Shown piece by piece: positions 7,574 to 15,446 of a stretch of DNA of 19,049 bases. How positions within the stretch are numbered: position 1 is the first letter of the stretch; every line of letters starts with the position of its first letter. This DNA is from Hyphomicrobiales bacterium (GTDB lineage Bacteria > Pseudomonadota > Alphaproteobacteria > Rhizobiales > Rhizobiaceae). Location of the stretch: positions 1-19,049 of the forward strand of contig JAALLB010000011.1 in NCBI GenBank assembly GCA_011087745.1, in the 5' to 3' direction. The translations under genes were made by a program, and so were the position numbers. The notes under the pieces are model-generated. The model was not told the origin of the DNA. It did not search any database and saw only the letters and a program-made list of their open reading frames with translations.

Positions 7574-7583
7574 AGCCTAGGCT
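7574..7583. promoter_or_regulatory. Palindrome AGCCTAGGCT in an A/T-flanked dyad
   Basis: The perfect 10-bp palindrome AGCCTAGGCT is flanked by an A-run on the left and a T-run on the right. It lies between the divergent 5' ends of the small minus-strand gene and the first EamA pseudogene. A spacer-less dyad suits a dimeric regulator better than an RNA hairpin. The symmetry is seen; the role is inferred. Confidence 0.3.
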
Positions 7584-7666
7584 TTTGTGTTCGTTGTGGA
7601 TAGGTTGTTTCGGGTTGAATAAGCTTTATACAGGTTTTGTTGCTAATTAGTCTTAAAAGTTTCTAA

Positions 7667-8531
7667 ATGTCTTACTGGAAAAGCATCTCTCCGTTTACCC
7701 TTGCCGCCTTGATCATGGGTATTGGCATTGCCGGTATTCCGTTAGGCGATACGGCTGGAAAACTGATGTTTTTACATACGTCCGTTGACCCTATTTTCAT
7801 TGCCTGGAGCCGTTATGGCATTGGAATTTTGCTTGTTTAGCTTGCTTACGCGGGGCGGGGTTTTGATTATTCAACGTTTATGGATTGGCGGTTATGGCTA
7901 CGATCCGTCTTCGTAACTGCTGCTGTTGTTTCAATTTTATATTCGCTTTCAACGGAAACTCTAGCCAATGCATTTGCTGCCTTTGTTCATTGGTCCAATC
8001 TTTGCCTATTTTGGCGCTGCAATTTTTCTCAAAGAGGAAATCACCTGGTTTAGGACCATTACACTCTTATGCGCGTTTGTGGGTGTATTGATTGTAGTAA
8101 GGCCGGGTGGCGGGATGTCCTCTGGATTGTTGTTTGCACTGATGGGCGGCTGTTTTTATGCGGCGTTTCTTGTTTCTACGAGATGGCTCAGCAGTGCATT
8201 TTCATCTCGCAGTCTATTATTTTCCAATATTGCAATGGGCACGATCATCATGACGCCCTGGGGTATTTCGAGCGTTCCTGAAATTGATCTGGAGATGACC
8301 GGATTGATAATTTGGAGCGCAGCCGGGTCCGCATTTGGAAACCTTGCGATTGTGCTTTGCAGTTCACTTGTTGATGGCAGCCGAATTGCGCCGCTAATTT
8401 ATCTATAGGTTGTCTATGCAACGCTGTTTGGAATTTTATTCTTTGGTGATTTTCCAGATGAATGGACTTTGATTGGGCTGGCAGTTCTTGTTACATCAGG
8501 ATTTGCATCGTTCTTTGCTCAAAAGCGGTGA
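7667..8531 (+). pseudogene. Broken EamA/DMT-family membrane transporter (first copy)
   Basis: Read across its lesions, this 865-nt stretch encodes a 10-helix-type EamA (drug/metabolite transporter) protein starting MSYWKSISPFTLAALIMGIG and ending FASFFAQKR. Three defects are seen. A TAG at 7838-7840 follows GIGILLV. A frameshift lies near 7975-7985: frame 1 reads ETLANAFAAF, the next frame reads FIGPIFAYFGAAIFLKEE, and one extra T would explain it. A second TAG at 8406-8408, in LIYL*VVYATLFG, falls where relatives commonly have Gln (CAG to TAG). With three independent lesions this is a true pseudogene rather than a sequencing artefact. The original substrate cannot be told. It lies tail-to-tail with panE, 36 nt away. 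Confidence 0.9.
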
Positions 8532-8567
8532 TTAAATATCTCTTGGATTTAATTGAGGCGAGCCGTT

Positions 8568-9536
8568 TTAGTGGTTTTCTGCTTCTCGTATTCTATTCAT
8601 AACGCGCTGATTAATGGGCGATTTTGTATTGTGCCTTTTCGCAAGTTCAATGATTTTTCCCTGAAGTTCGTCAACTTCAGTCTTGCGACCTTGTTGAAGA
8701 TCTTCCCACATCGAAGACCTTGCGTATGGGTCAATGCTCAACATTTGTTTGGCGATAATTTTAAACAATGGCGTTGGCAGTCTTAGAATATGAGGGATCA
8801 GCCAGGCTGCTACCGGTGAGGGTGGTTTTGTTTCAATATTCGCAGCTTTCAGCACCATGAGTGCTTCGCTCATTTGATTGGCCATGATCTTGCGCCAAGC
8901 TTTCTGTGCCAATTGATCCAACAACGGTAAGCCGGATAGCGCATTAAGGGCATTGTTGAGGTTTATGAGCAATTTGCCCCATTGAACCGCTTGAATGTCG
9001 CTGGATTTTTCAAATATCAGGGGGTGTGAGGTGAGAGGCTGAGCCAGTTCATCCATGCCTGCTTCGATAACAATGTTGCCGCTGGTGCCACGGTGAAAAC
9101 GGCTATTTTCTATCTGAGCGACATTGAAAGGCACCATGCCCGCCAGAACTTCATGGGTTCCCAATATATTTTTCAATGTAGCTGTGTTGGAAATGCCATT
9201 TTGCAAGCTGATTACTGTTGCTGAAGGTTTTGAGTGTTCAGCAATGAGAGAAGCCATTTCGGACGTTGCACTGCTTTTTACCGTCACAAGAATGATGTCA
9301 GCTTTTGAAAGGCACTCAGGAGAAGTGTGCAGATCAAGTTGGTCAGGATCGATGTTGGTATCAAGGCCAGTATAATCTGTCAGATGAAGTTCATTTGCCT
9401 TGATCTTTTCAATCATACGTTCTCGAGCCAGGAAACTGACTGTATGTCCTGCGATTTGCAGTAATCCGCCAATGAAAAACCCAATGCTGCCAGCGCCAGC
9501 AATCGCAATTTTTAGTTTTTGGCCTGATTCAGTCAT
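8568..9536 (-). CDS. panE: Ketopantoate reductase family protein (PanE/ApbA-like)
   Basis: A 322-residue NADPH-dependent reductase-like protein; the classical reaction is 2-dehydropantoate to pantoate, for pantothenate and CoA. It has GAGSIG at 14-19 in an N-terminal Rossmann fold, VTVKSSAT at 84-91, SLQNGISN at 110-117 and the candidate catalytic lysine K188 in WGKLLINLNNALNAL, all in PanE order. The C-terminal helical domain includes SSMWEDLQQGRKTEVDELQG, typical of the family's substrate region. The ATG overlaps the cobK stop as ATGA, so it is the last gene of a cbiD-cobK-panE operon. The family is sure; whether it makes pantoate or serves a B12-linked reduction is open. Confidence 0.85.
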   Translation of the reverse strand: MTESGQKLKIAIAGAGSIGFFIGGLLQIAGHTVSFLARERMIEKIKANELHLTDYTGLDTNIDPDQLDLHTSPECLSKADIILVTVKSSATSEMASLIAEHSKPSATVISLQNGISNTATLKNILGTHEVLAGMVPFNVAQIENSRFHRGTSGNIVIEAGMDELAQPLTSHPLIFEKSSDIQAVQWGKLLINLNNALNALSGLPLLDQLAQKAWRKIMANQMSEALMVLKAANIETKPPSPVAAWLIPHILRLPTPLFKIIAKQMLSIDPYARSSMWEDLQQGRKTEVDELQGKIIELAKRHNTKSPINQRVMNRIREAENH

Positions 9537-10195
9537 CTGCTTACCATGATAACCGGGATGTTCATGTTTCTTGCAGCTTCGATTTTGGCATATGCACCCG
9601 AGCTACCGGAGTTTCGGCATACGATGTGGGTGATGGTGTTGGATTTTAGTAAGTCTTGTTCTTCCTGCCAGTCGCGTGACGGCATCCCAAGTAGAATTTG
9701 GTGGTTGGGGAGGGGCAACTCTTTGTCTGGTTGGTCAACCATACGGACTAAAAAGAATACATCATCCCGGGTTTTGAAAAGATCGATGTATTGGCTCCCC
9801 AATGCCAGTAAGACCCGTGCATTTTTGGGAAGTTCATCGCGAGCTTCTTCCAGGTTTTGAACTTCAATCCAGTGATCGCCCTCGTGTTTTTGCCAAGGCT
9901 CTCGAGTGCGAGTTTCCAAATTGACATTTGCTGCTTTCGCAGCTTCGATTGCATTGGCTGAAATCTGTTTTGCAAAGGGATGGGTGCAGTCGATCAAAAG
10001 CTCTATCCGGTTTTCCTGGAGGTAACTAATGAGACCGGTGACGCCGCCAAACCCGCCAATGCGGGTATCGCCCTTTATTGGGTTAGGTTCTTTTGTTCGG
10101 CCTGCCAAAGACGAGGTAACATCATGTCCATCTTCAACAAGTTCGCCGGCAAGTTTTGCTGCTTCTTTGGTGCCGCCCAAGATCAGGATTTTCAT
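9533..10195 (-). CDS. cobK: Precorrin-6A reductase (CobK/CbiJ)
   Basis: NADPH-dependent reduction of the macrocycle of (cobalt-)precorrin-6A. The 220-residue protein starts MKILILGGTKEA, the usual CobK nucleotide-binding start. IDCTHPFA around 69-76 is the conserved CobK motif, and VCRNSGSSGAYAKIEAA near the C-terminus is also typical. A TTG three codons upstream is in frame, but ATG 10195 begins the first beta strand and shares one base with the cbiD stop (TAATG), so I prefer it. Translation is probably coupled to cbiD upstream and panE downstream. Confidence 0.94.
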   Translation of the reverse strand: MKILILGGTKEAAKLAGELVEDGHDVTSSLAGRTKEPNPIKGDTRIGGFGGVTGLISYLQENRIELLIDCTHPFAKQISANAIEAAKAANVNLETRTREPWQKHEGDHWIEVQNLEEARDELPKNARVLLALGSQYIDLFKTRDDVFFLVRMVDQPDKELPLPNHQILLGMPSRDWQEEQDLLKSNTITHIVCRNSGSSGAYAKIEAARNMNIPVIMVSR

Positions 10196-11322
10196 TATTT
10201 CCAATCCGTTCTGGCAAGCAATTTTCCATCTCTGGCAAAGATCATCACTTCAACTTCAACGGGTGCACTCCGCAAAATTTCCAAAGCTGCTCCTTGCGCT
10301 CTTTCGGCGACAAGAAATGGTAAATCAATCCCGCTTTCTTGAGTCAATTCAAGCACTTCCAATGCGGTGTTGGCATTTTGAATCTGTGCTTTGATTTCCT
10401 GATCTGACAGCGGTTGTGCCAAATCAGCAAGCCAGTCAAAGTCCACCGGGCTTCTGCCAGAATGTAAATCCATGGCGCCTTGAGCCAGCTTTGTGAATTT
10501 TGCAAACCCGCCAGCAAACGTGATTTTTGGAACCGGGTTTTTGCGTAAATACTTTAGAAGGCCGCCAACAAAATCGCCCATATCAAGCATTGCGATATCC
10601 TCAAACTCATGAAGTTTGCAGGCGGCAGTTTCGGAGGTTGATCCGGTCGCGCCAAGCACGTGGGTTACACCTTGTGCCCTTGAGACATCGATGCCGCGAT
10701 GAATTGAATGTATCCAGGCTGAACAGGAAAATGGATGAACCACCCCGGTGGTTCCCAGAATGGAAATGCCGCCTAGTATTCCAAGGCGCGGGTTCCAGGT
10801 TCGCTCTGCAATTTTCTGGCCGCCGGGTACAGAAATGGTGATGGCAATGTCTGGTTCAAAGCCATGTTCCATGCACAAAGTTTCAACAACTTCTGTCATG
10901 AGTTTTCGAGGTACGGGATTAATGGCCGCTTCGCCTTTTTCAATCGGTAAACCGGACTTTGTAACTGTGCCGACCCCATCTCCAGCGTGAAAGGTGATGC
11001 CGCTGCCTTTAGGGCCAAATTTTACCCGGGAAATGATGGTTGCACCATGGGTAACATCAGGATCATCCCCCGCATCCTTGATGATGCCAGCTTCAGCGTA
11101 ATTGTCGTCTGATTTTTCGCTATGATATTCATAGGCGAGGGGAAAAGAGGGGGTGTCGCCTTTAGGCAAAGAAATGGTGACAGGATCAATAAAATCAGCT
11201 TTAAATAGAGCAGATAAAGCTGATTTTGTGGACGCGGTTGCGCATGCACCTGTCGTCCACCCTCTTTTGAGGGGACCAGCTTGTTTATTATCAGGTTTTT
11301 GTGTGCGGGTGACCTTGCTCAT
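10195..11322 (-). CDS. cbiD: Cobalt-precorrin-5B C1-methyltransferase (CbiD)
   Basis: Methylates C1 of cobalt-precorrin-5B; a marker of the early-cobalt pathway, since the late route uses the unrelated CobF. The 375-residue protein has RGWTTGACATASTKSAL from residue 20 (the CbiD N-terminal signature), GPKGSGITFHAGDGVGTVTK around 102-121, ILGTTGVVHPFS in the middle and TFAGGFAKFTKLAQGAMDLHS towards the end. The frame is open to a TTG at 11361, but ATG 11322 (MSKVTRTQ) is the natural start. First gene of the minus-strand operon, with its start only 27 nt from the divergent cobA start. Slightly longer N-terminus than the motif needs, otherwise normal. Confidence 0.95.
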   Translation of the reverse strand: MSKVTRTQKPDNKQAGPLKRGWTTGACATASTKSALSALFKADFIDPVTISLPKGDTPSFPLAYEYHSEKSDDNYAEAGIIKDAGDDPDVTHGATIISRVKFGPKGSGITFHAGDGVGTVTKSGLPIEKGEAAINPVPRKLMTEVVETLCMEHGFEPDIAITISVPGGQKIAERTWNPRLGILGGISILGTTGVVHPFSCSAWIHSIHRGIDVSRAQGVTHVLGATGSTSETAACKLHEFEDIAMLDMGDFVGGLLKYLRKNPVPKITFAGGFAKFTKLAQGAMDLHSGRSPVDFDWLADLAQPLSDQEIKAQIQNANTALEVLELTQESGIDLPFLVAERAQGAALEILRSAPVEVEVMIFARDGKLLARTDWK

Positions 11323-11349
11323 AAAAGCGTTATAGGTGAAATTGGTCGA
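11323..11349. promoter_or_regulatory. Very short divergent promoter region between cbiD and cobA
   Basis: Only 27 nt lie between the cbiD and cobA start codons. GTTATAGG (about 11329-11336) offers TATA-like -10 sequences on both strands, but I find no paired -35 elements. Promoters must therefore overlap one or both 5' coding ends, which would tie regulation of the two operons together. No strong Shine-Dalgarno site is seen for either start. The promoter is inferred from gene orientation. Confidence 0.35.
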
Positions 11350-12195
11350 ATGAAAAAGCAAGATTTCATGTCTGAACTACCAGTCTTTGAAAAAGGGCAG
11401 GTTTGGCTTGTGGGCGCTGGGCCGGGAGATCCTGGATTATTGACGCTTCATGCGGCCAACGCGATCCGTCAAGCGGATGTAATTGTTTATGATGCGCTGG
11501 TAAATGATGCTATCCTGGATTTGGCAAATGATGATGTCGTTTTGCATTATGCAGGCAAGCGCGGTGGCAAGCCTTCCCCCAAACAACGTGATATTTCCTT
11601 GCATCTTGTTGAGTTTGCAAAAGAAAACAAGCGCGTGTTGCGCCTAAAAGGCGGCGATCCATTTGTTTTTGGCCGTGGCGGCGAAGAAGCTCTAACACTT
11701 GTTGAGTATGGAATTCCGTTCCGCATTGTGCCTGGTATCTCTGCAGGAATAGGCGGGCTGGCTTATGCGGGTATTCCTGTGACACACCGCGATATCAATC
11801 ATTCTGTAACCTTCCTGACCGGCCATGATGCATCTGGCCTGGTGCCGGATGCTGTGGACTGGGAGAGTGTTTCCAAAGGATCGCCGGTTGTTGTGATGTA
11901 TATGGCGATGAAGCATTGGTCGAATATTCGGGACAGGTTTTTGGATGCTGGACGCCCTGCAAGCCAACCTATGGCCTTTGTCTGCGAGACAACGACTGAC
12001 CGGCAACGGGTTTTGGAGACCACTATCGGCTCTTCACTGGAAGATTTAGCAAAAACCGATATCAAGCCACCTGCAATTGTTGTTGTGGGAGAGGCAGTGC
12101 GGTTGCGCTCGGCACTGGATTGGCTTGGTGCCATGGACGGGAAAACCTTAGAGTCTGATCCTCTTGGCAAAAAACTAAATCAAGAAGTCGGATGA
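11350..12195 (+). CDS. cobA: Uroporphyrinogen-III C-methyltransferase (SUMT)
   Basis: Adds methyl groups at C2 and C7 of uroporphyrinogen III to make precorrin-2, the branch point to B12, siroheme and others. The 281-residue stand-alone CobA type has no CysG dehydrogenase/chelatase half. Visible motifs are GAGPGDPGLLTL (22-33), VIVYDALVND (44-53), GKRGGKPSPKQRDI (69-82), LRLKGGDPFVFGRGGEE (97-113) and PVTHRD (143-148). A second ATG at residue 7 (11368) is an alternative start, and the frame is open upstream to TTG 11281, which would overlap cbiD. The TGA overlaps the cobB ATG (ATGA). No precorrin-2 dehydrogenase gene is seen here, so that step must be encoded elsewhere. Confidence 0.96.
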   Translation: MKKQDFMSELPVFEKGQVWLVGAGPGDPGLLTLHAANAIRQADVIVYDALVNDAILDLANDDVVLHYAGKRGGKPSPKQRDISLHLVEFAKENKRVLRLKGGDPFVFGRGGEEALTLVEYGIPFRIVPGISAGIGGLAYAGIPVTHRDINHSVTFLTGHDASGLVPDAVDWESVSKGSPVVVMYMAMKHWSNIRDRFLDAGRPASQPMAFVCETTTDRQRVLETTIGSSLEDLAKTDIKPPAIVVVGEAVRLRSALDWLGAMDGKTLESDPLGKKLNQEVG

Positions 12196-13484
12196 CGGTT
12201 CCAACGAAAAATGGGCTGTTAATAGCTTCCCCGTCTTCTGGCAGCGGGAAAACAGTTCTAACATTAGCACTTCTACGTGCCCTTAAGGATAAAGGGCTTG
12301 ATATTGCATCGGCAAAAGCTGGTCCAGATTATATTGATCCTGCGTTTCATGCACTTGCTAGTGGTCATCCGTCGGTTAATCTTGATCCCTGGGCAATGAC
12401 CCCGCCGCGGTTTGCTGCTCTTGCGCAGCGGCAAAACAGAACGCATCTTTTGGTTGAAGGAATGATGGGGCTTTATGATGGTGCTGCAGATGGTACTGGC
12501 TCTGCTGCAGAACTTTCCAAAGCGTTAGGTGTTCCGATTATTTTGATTGTTGACGCAGCCAAGCAATCGCATTCGATTGCAGCGCTTGTGCGCGGGTTTC
12601 GTGATCATGATGACAAAATCAAATTGGCTGGCGTGATCTTGAATAAGGTTGGCAGTGTCAGACACAGGAAGATGCTGGAAGACGCCTTGGAGCAAATCGG
12701 GGTTGATGTTTTTGGCGTTATTCCGCGAGACGACAGCTTCTTGTTGCCGGAACGCCACTTGGGTCTGGTCCAGGCTGGCAAAACGGATGATATTGAAGCT
12801 TTTATTCAACAGGCTGCGGCAACGCTTGCCAAAACCTGCGATTTAAAAAAGATTGAAGGGTGTTTCAGCCCGATCCGTGAACGTAAGCGGCAAGGTTCAA
12901 TGCTGAAGCCTTTGGGGCAAGATATTGCGATTGCTCAAGATGAAGCGTTTTCCTTTATTTATCCTCATCTTCTTGAAGATTGGCGACAGCAGGGAGCTTC
13001 CCTGTCATTTTTCTCTCCACTTGCAAATGAAGCACCACAAACTGGTGTGCATGCAGTATTTTTACCAGGTGGCTATCCTGAACTTTATGCAGGGCGACTT
13101 GCAGCAGCAGAAAATTTCAAATTTGCAATGTCGATCGCACGGGACCGCCAGACGCTGATTTATGGTGAGTGCGGCGGATATATGGTTTTAGGTGAGGGGA
13201 TTGTGGATGCAGAAGGCACCAGCCACGAAATGACTGGCTTGCTTAATCTTGAAACGAGTTTTGCACAAAGGAAATTACATCTTGGGTATCGCGAACTTGC
13301 TGCTGAGAATTTTGTTTTTGGTGATGCGCTAAATGCCCATGAATTTCATTATACCACTGCACTGAAAGAGGAGGGCACGCCGCTTTTTTCCGGACATGAT
13401 GCCTTGGGATCTGATCTTGGTAAAATCGGCTTGCGTAATGAAAATGTTATGGGCTCATACATGCACATCATAGATGGGCAATAA
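12192..13484 (+). CDS. cobB: Cobyrinate a,c-diamide synthase (CobB/CbiA)
   Basis: ATP- and glutamine-dependent amidation of the a and c side chains of (cob(II))yrinic acid. The 430-residue protein has an N-terminal P-loop in IASPSSGSGKTVLTLALLRA (11-30), KAGPDYIDPAFH at 42-53 and LLVEGMMGLYDG at 86-97, then a C-terminal class I glutamine amidotransferase-like domain with FLPGGYPELYAGRL (290-303) and the likely nucleophile C327 in YGECGGYMVLG. Near the end, NAHEFHYT holds a likely catalytic His. The length is normal for the family. It starts in an ATGA overlap with cobA and ends 2 nt before the cobD ATG. The related cobyric acid synthase CobQ/CbiP is not in the window. Confidence 0.95.
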   Translation: MTVPTKNGLLIASPSSGSGKTVLTLALLRALKDKGLDIASAKAGPDYIDPAFHALASGHPSVNLDPWAMTPPRFAALAQRQNRTHLLVEGMMGLYDGAADGTGSAAELSKALGVPIILIVDAAKQSHSIAALVRGFRDHDDKIKLAGVILNKVGSVRHRKMLEDALEQIGVDVFGVIPRDDSFLLPERHLGLVQAGKTDDIEAFIQQAAATLAKTCDLKKIEGCFSPIRERKRQGSMLKPLGQDIAIAQDEAFSFIYPHLLEDWRQQGASLSFFSPLANEAPQTGVHAVFLPGGYPELYAGRLAAAENFKFAMSIARDRQTLIYGECGGYMVLGEGIVDAEGTSHEMTGLLNLETSFAQRKLHLGYRELAAENFVFGDALNAHEFHYTTALKEEGTPLFSGHDALGSDLGKIGLRNENVMGSYMHIIDGQ

Positions 13485-13486
13485 TA

Positions 13487-14482
13487 ATGACTGCAGTTTT
13501 TCACGGCGGCAGGCTTGATGCTGCGGTCTTCAAGTATGGTGGTAGTCGTGAGGATTGGTTGGATTTATCAACCGGCATCAACCCAAGTGCATTTCCCATA
13601 TCTGAGGTCAATGTTGCATCATGGCAACGTTTGCCGGATGAAGCGGCGCAAACAAATTTACTAACAGCAGCAAGAAATTATTATCGTGTTCCTGAACAAG
13701 CGGGTCTTGTTGGCGGGAACGGGACGCAGGCCATCTTACAAATCTTGCCCTTCATAATGGTGCCGGGAAAAGTCGCAATAGTTTCTCCCACTTATGAAGA
13801 ACACAGGCACAGTTGGGAAGCAGCTGGGCGCAAGGTACTGGCGGTTAGTGATTTGAATGAGGCTGCCCACGCAGCTGAAATTGTCGTCGTTGTTAATCCG
13901 AACAATCCAACAGCAGTAACCTACCAACCTGCTGAACTTATGGATGTTGCAAAAAAGCTGAATGACAAATCTGGCTTTCTGATTGTGGATGAAGCTTTTG
14001 GCGATGTAATGCCGGAGCTATCGGTCGTCCCGCAACTGCTTGATAACATGATTATATTGCGCTCATTTGGAAAGTTTTTTGGCCTTGCTGGCTTGCGACT
14101 CGGATTTGCGATCAGCAATCAATCCATCACTGGAAAGTTGAGTGCCAGACTTGGTCCTTGGAGTGTTTCTGGTCCTGCACTGGAAATTGGTGCAGCTGCG
14201 TTTAGTGATACAAATTGGGTTAAAAATACGCGAACCCAGATCAAGCAGAATTCAGAAGATCAGATTGAAGTCATAAAGGCATGCGGGCTTGAATTGACCG
14301 GAAATGCCGGGTTGTTTATGGAATTCGAGCACCCGGATGCTTTGAGACTGTATGAAGCTTTGTGCCACAAACATATTTTGGTACGTCCATTTGCCGAAAG
14401 AACGACCCGATTGCGTTTTGGTCTTTGCAAGAATATGGAAGAGCTTGAGCGGTTGGCTTGGGTTTTAAAAGAGAATGTTTGA
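13487..14482 (+). CDS. cobD: L-threonine-O-3-phosphate decarboxylase, PLP-dependent (CobD; CobC in Pseudomonas naming)
   Basis: Makes (R)-1-amino-2-propanol O-phosphate, the linker attached by CbiB. The 331-residue aminotransferase-fold (class I/II) enzyme has WLDLSTGINPSAFP (24-37), the family's typical start. It also has NPNNPTA at 137-143, DEAFGD at 168-173 and the probable PLP-binding K196 in LRSFGKFFGLAGLRLGF. It begins 2 nt after cobB and its 3' end overlaps cbiB by 8 nt, a conserved pairing because CbiB uses its product. Naming differs between systems: this is CobD in Salmonella and CobC in P. denitrificans. Confidence 0.93.
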   Translation: MTAVFHGGRLDAAVFKYGGSREDWLDLSTGINPSAFPISEVNVASWQRLPDEAAQTNLLTAARNYYRVPEQAGLVGGNGTQAILQILPFIMVPGKVAIVSPTYEEHRHSWEAAGRKVLAVSDLNEAAHAAEIVVVVNPNNPTAVTYQPAELMDVAKKLNDKSGFLIVDEAFGDVMPELSVVPQLLDNMIILRSFGKFFGLAGLRLGFAISNQSITGKLSARLGPWSVSGPALEIGAAAFSDTNWVKNTRTQIKQNSEDQIEVIKACGLELTGNAGLFMEFEHPDALRLYEALCHKHILVRPFAERTTRLRFGLCKNMEELERLAWVLKENV

Positions 14483-15446
14483 TCCGCTGTTCATATTATT
14501 GTTTGCACTGGTTCTTGATTGGTATTTTGGAGAACCTGACGCCTTGTGGTCGCGGTTGCCGCATCCCATTGTGTTGTTTGGCAAGGCTGTTTCCTTCGCC
14601 GACAGGCGTTTGAACAAGTTTTCTCACAGTGATCAGGAACAATACAAAAATGGTGCGCTGGCAATTTCTCTACTGCTGTTTGGCGCGCTTATGTCTTCCT
14701 TTCTGATTGAGAAAATAGTCAGTCACCTTGGCCTGTTTGGGTTTTTCATTGAGTTGTTTGTTGTTTTTGTTCTCCTGGCGCAAAAAAGCCTGGTTGATCA
14801 TGTGGAAGCCGTTGCAACGGGCCTTAAGGATGGCGGTTTAGAAGGTGGACGTAAAGCCGTTGGGATGATCGTTGGACGTGGTCCAGGCAGTCTTGATAAA
14901 TCAGGCGTTAGTCGTGCGGCCATTGAAAGTCTTGCAGAGAACTATTCTGATGGTGTTCTTGCTCCGGCCTTTTGGTATGCGGTCTTTGGTCTACCGGGTC
15001 TGATTATTTACAAAATGATCAATACGGCAGATTCCATGATTGGCTATCGTAATGAAAAATATCTGTGGTTCGGACGGATAGCTGCTCAAATTGATGATCT
15101 TGCAAATTGGCTGCCGGCACGGTTGTCGGCGATCTTAATTGCAATTGGCTCTGGGCTTTTGGGCGGCGTTAGTCGGTTTAAGTATTCCCTTATTGTAGCT
15201 CTACAAGATTCAGGCCTGCATCGATCACCCAATGCCGGATGGCCAGAAGCTGCGATGGCCGGCGGTGCTGATATCGCACTGGGTGGCCCACGAACCTATC
15301 CTGGTGAAGTTGTCCAACAAGCCTATTTGAACAGCTCCGGCAAAAGAGATCTCGATGCAGAAGAAATCACAAGGACAATTAAGATATTTGCTTTGGCCTG
15401 TTTCACACTTTGGTTTTTTATTGGTGTTCTGGCGGTAGTATTCTAA
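14475..15446 (+). CDS. cbiB: Adenosylcobinamide-phosphate synthase, membrane protein (CbiB; CobD in Pseudomonas naming)
   Basis: Attaches aminopropanol phosphate to adenosylcobyric acid in the inner membrane. The 323-residue polytopic protein starts MFDPLFILLFALVLDWYFGE, followed by LPHPIVLFGK, which is the family's first loop signature. ESLAENYSDGVLAPAFWYA and the strongly conserved INTADSMIGYRNEKYLWFG follow in the middle, then AGGADIALGGPRTYPGE, again family-specific. A long C-terminal hydrophobic helix ends the protein. The ATG lies 8 nt inside the end of cobD. Its last 29 nt overlap the end of the convergent cobC gene. Confidence 0.95.
   Translation: MFDPLFILLFALVLDWYFGEPDALWSRLPHPIVLFGKAVSFADRRLNKFSHSDQEQYKNGALAISLLLFGALMSSFLIEKIVSHLGLFGFFIELFVVFVLLAQKSLVDHVEAVATGLKDGGLEGGRKAVGMIVGRGPGSLDKSGVSRAAIESLAENYSDGVLAPAFWYAVFGLPGLIIYKMINTADSMIGYRNEKYLWFGRIAAQIDDLANWLPARLSAILIAIGSGLLGGVSRFKYSLIVALQDSGLHRSPNAGWPEAAMAGGADIALGGPRTYPGEVVQQAYLNSSGKRDLDAEEITRTIKIFALACFTLWFFIGVLAVVF

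Noticed and set aside
8531..8553. AT-only inverted repeat ATTAAAT/ATTTAAT between the first EamA pseudogene and panE
   Set aside because: Seven A/T pairs with a 9-nt loop and no U-tract are too weak to call as a terminator.
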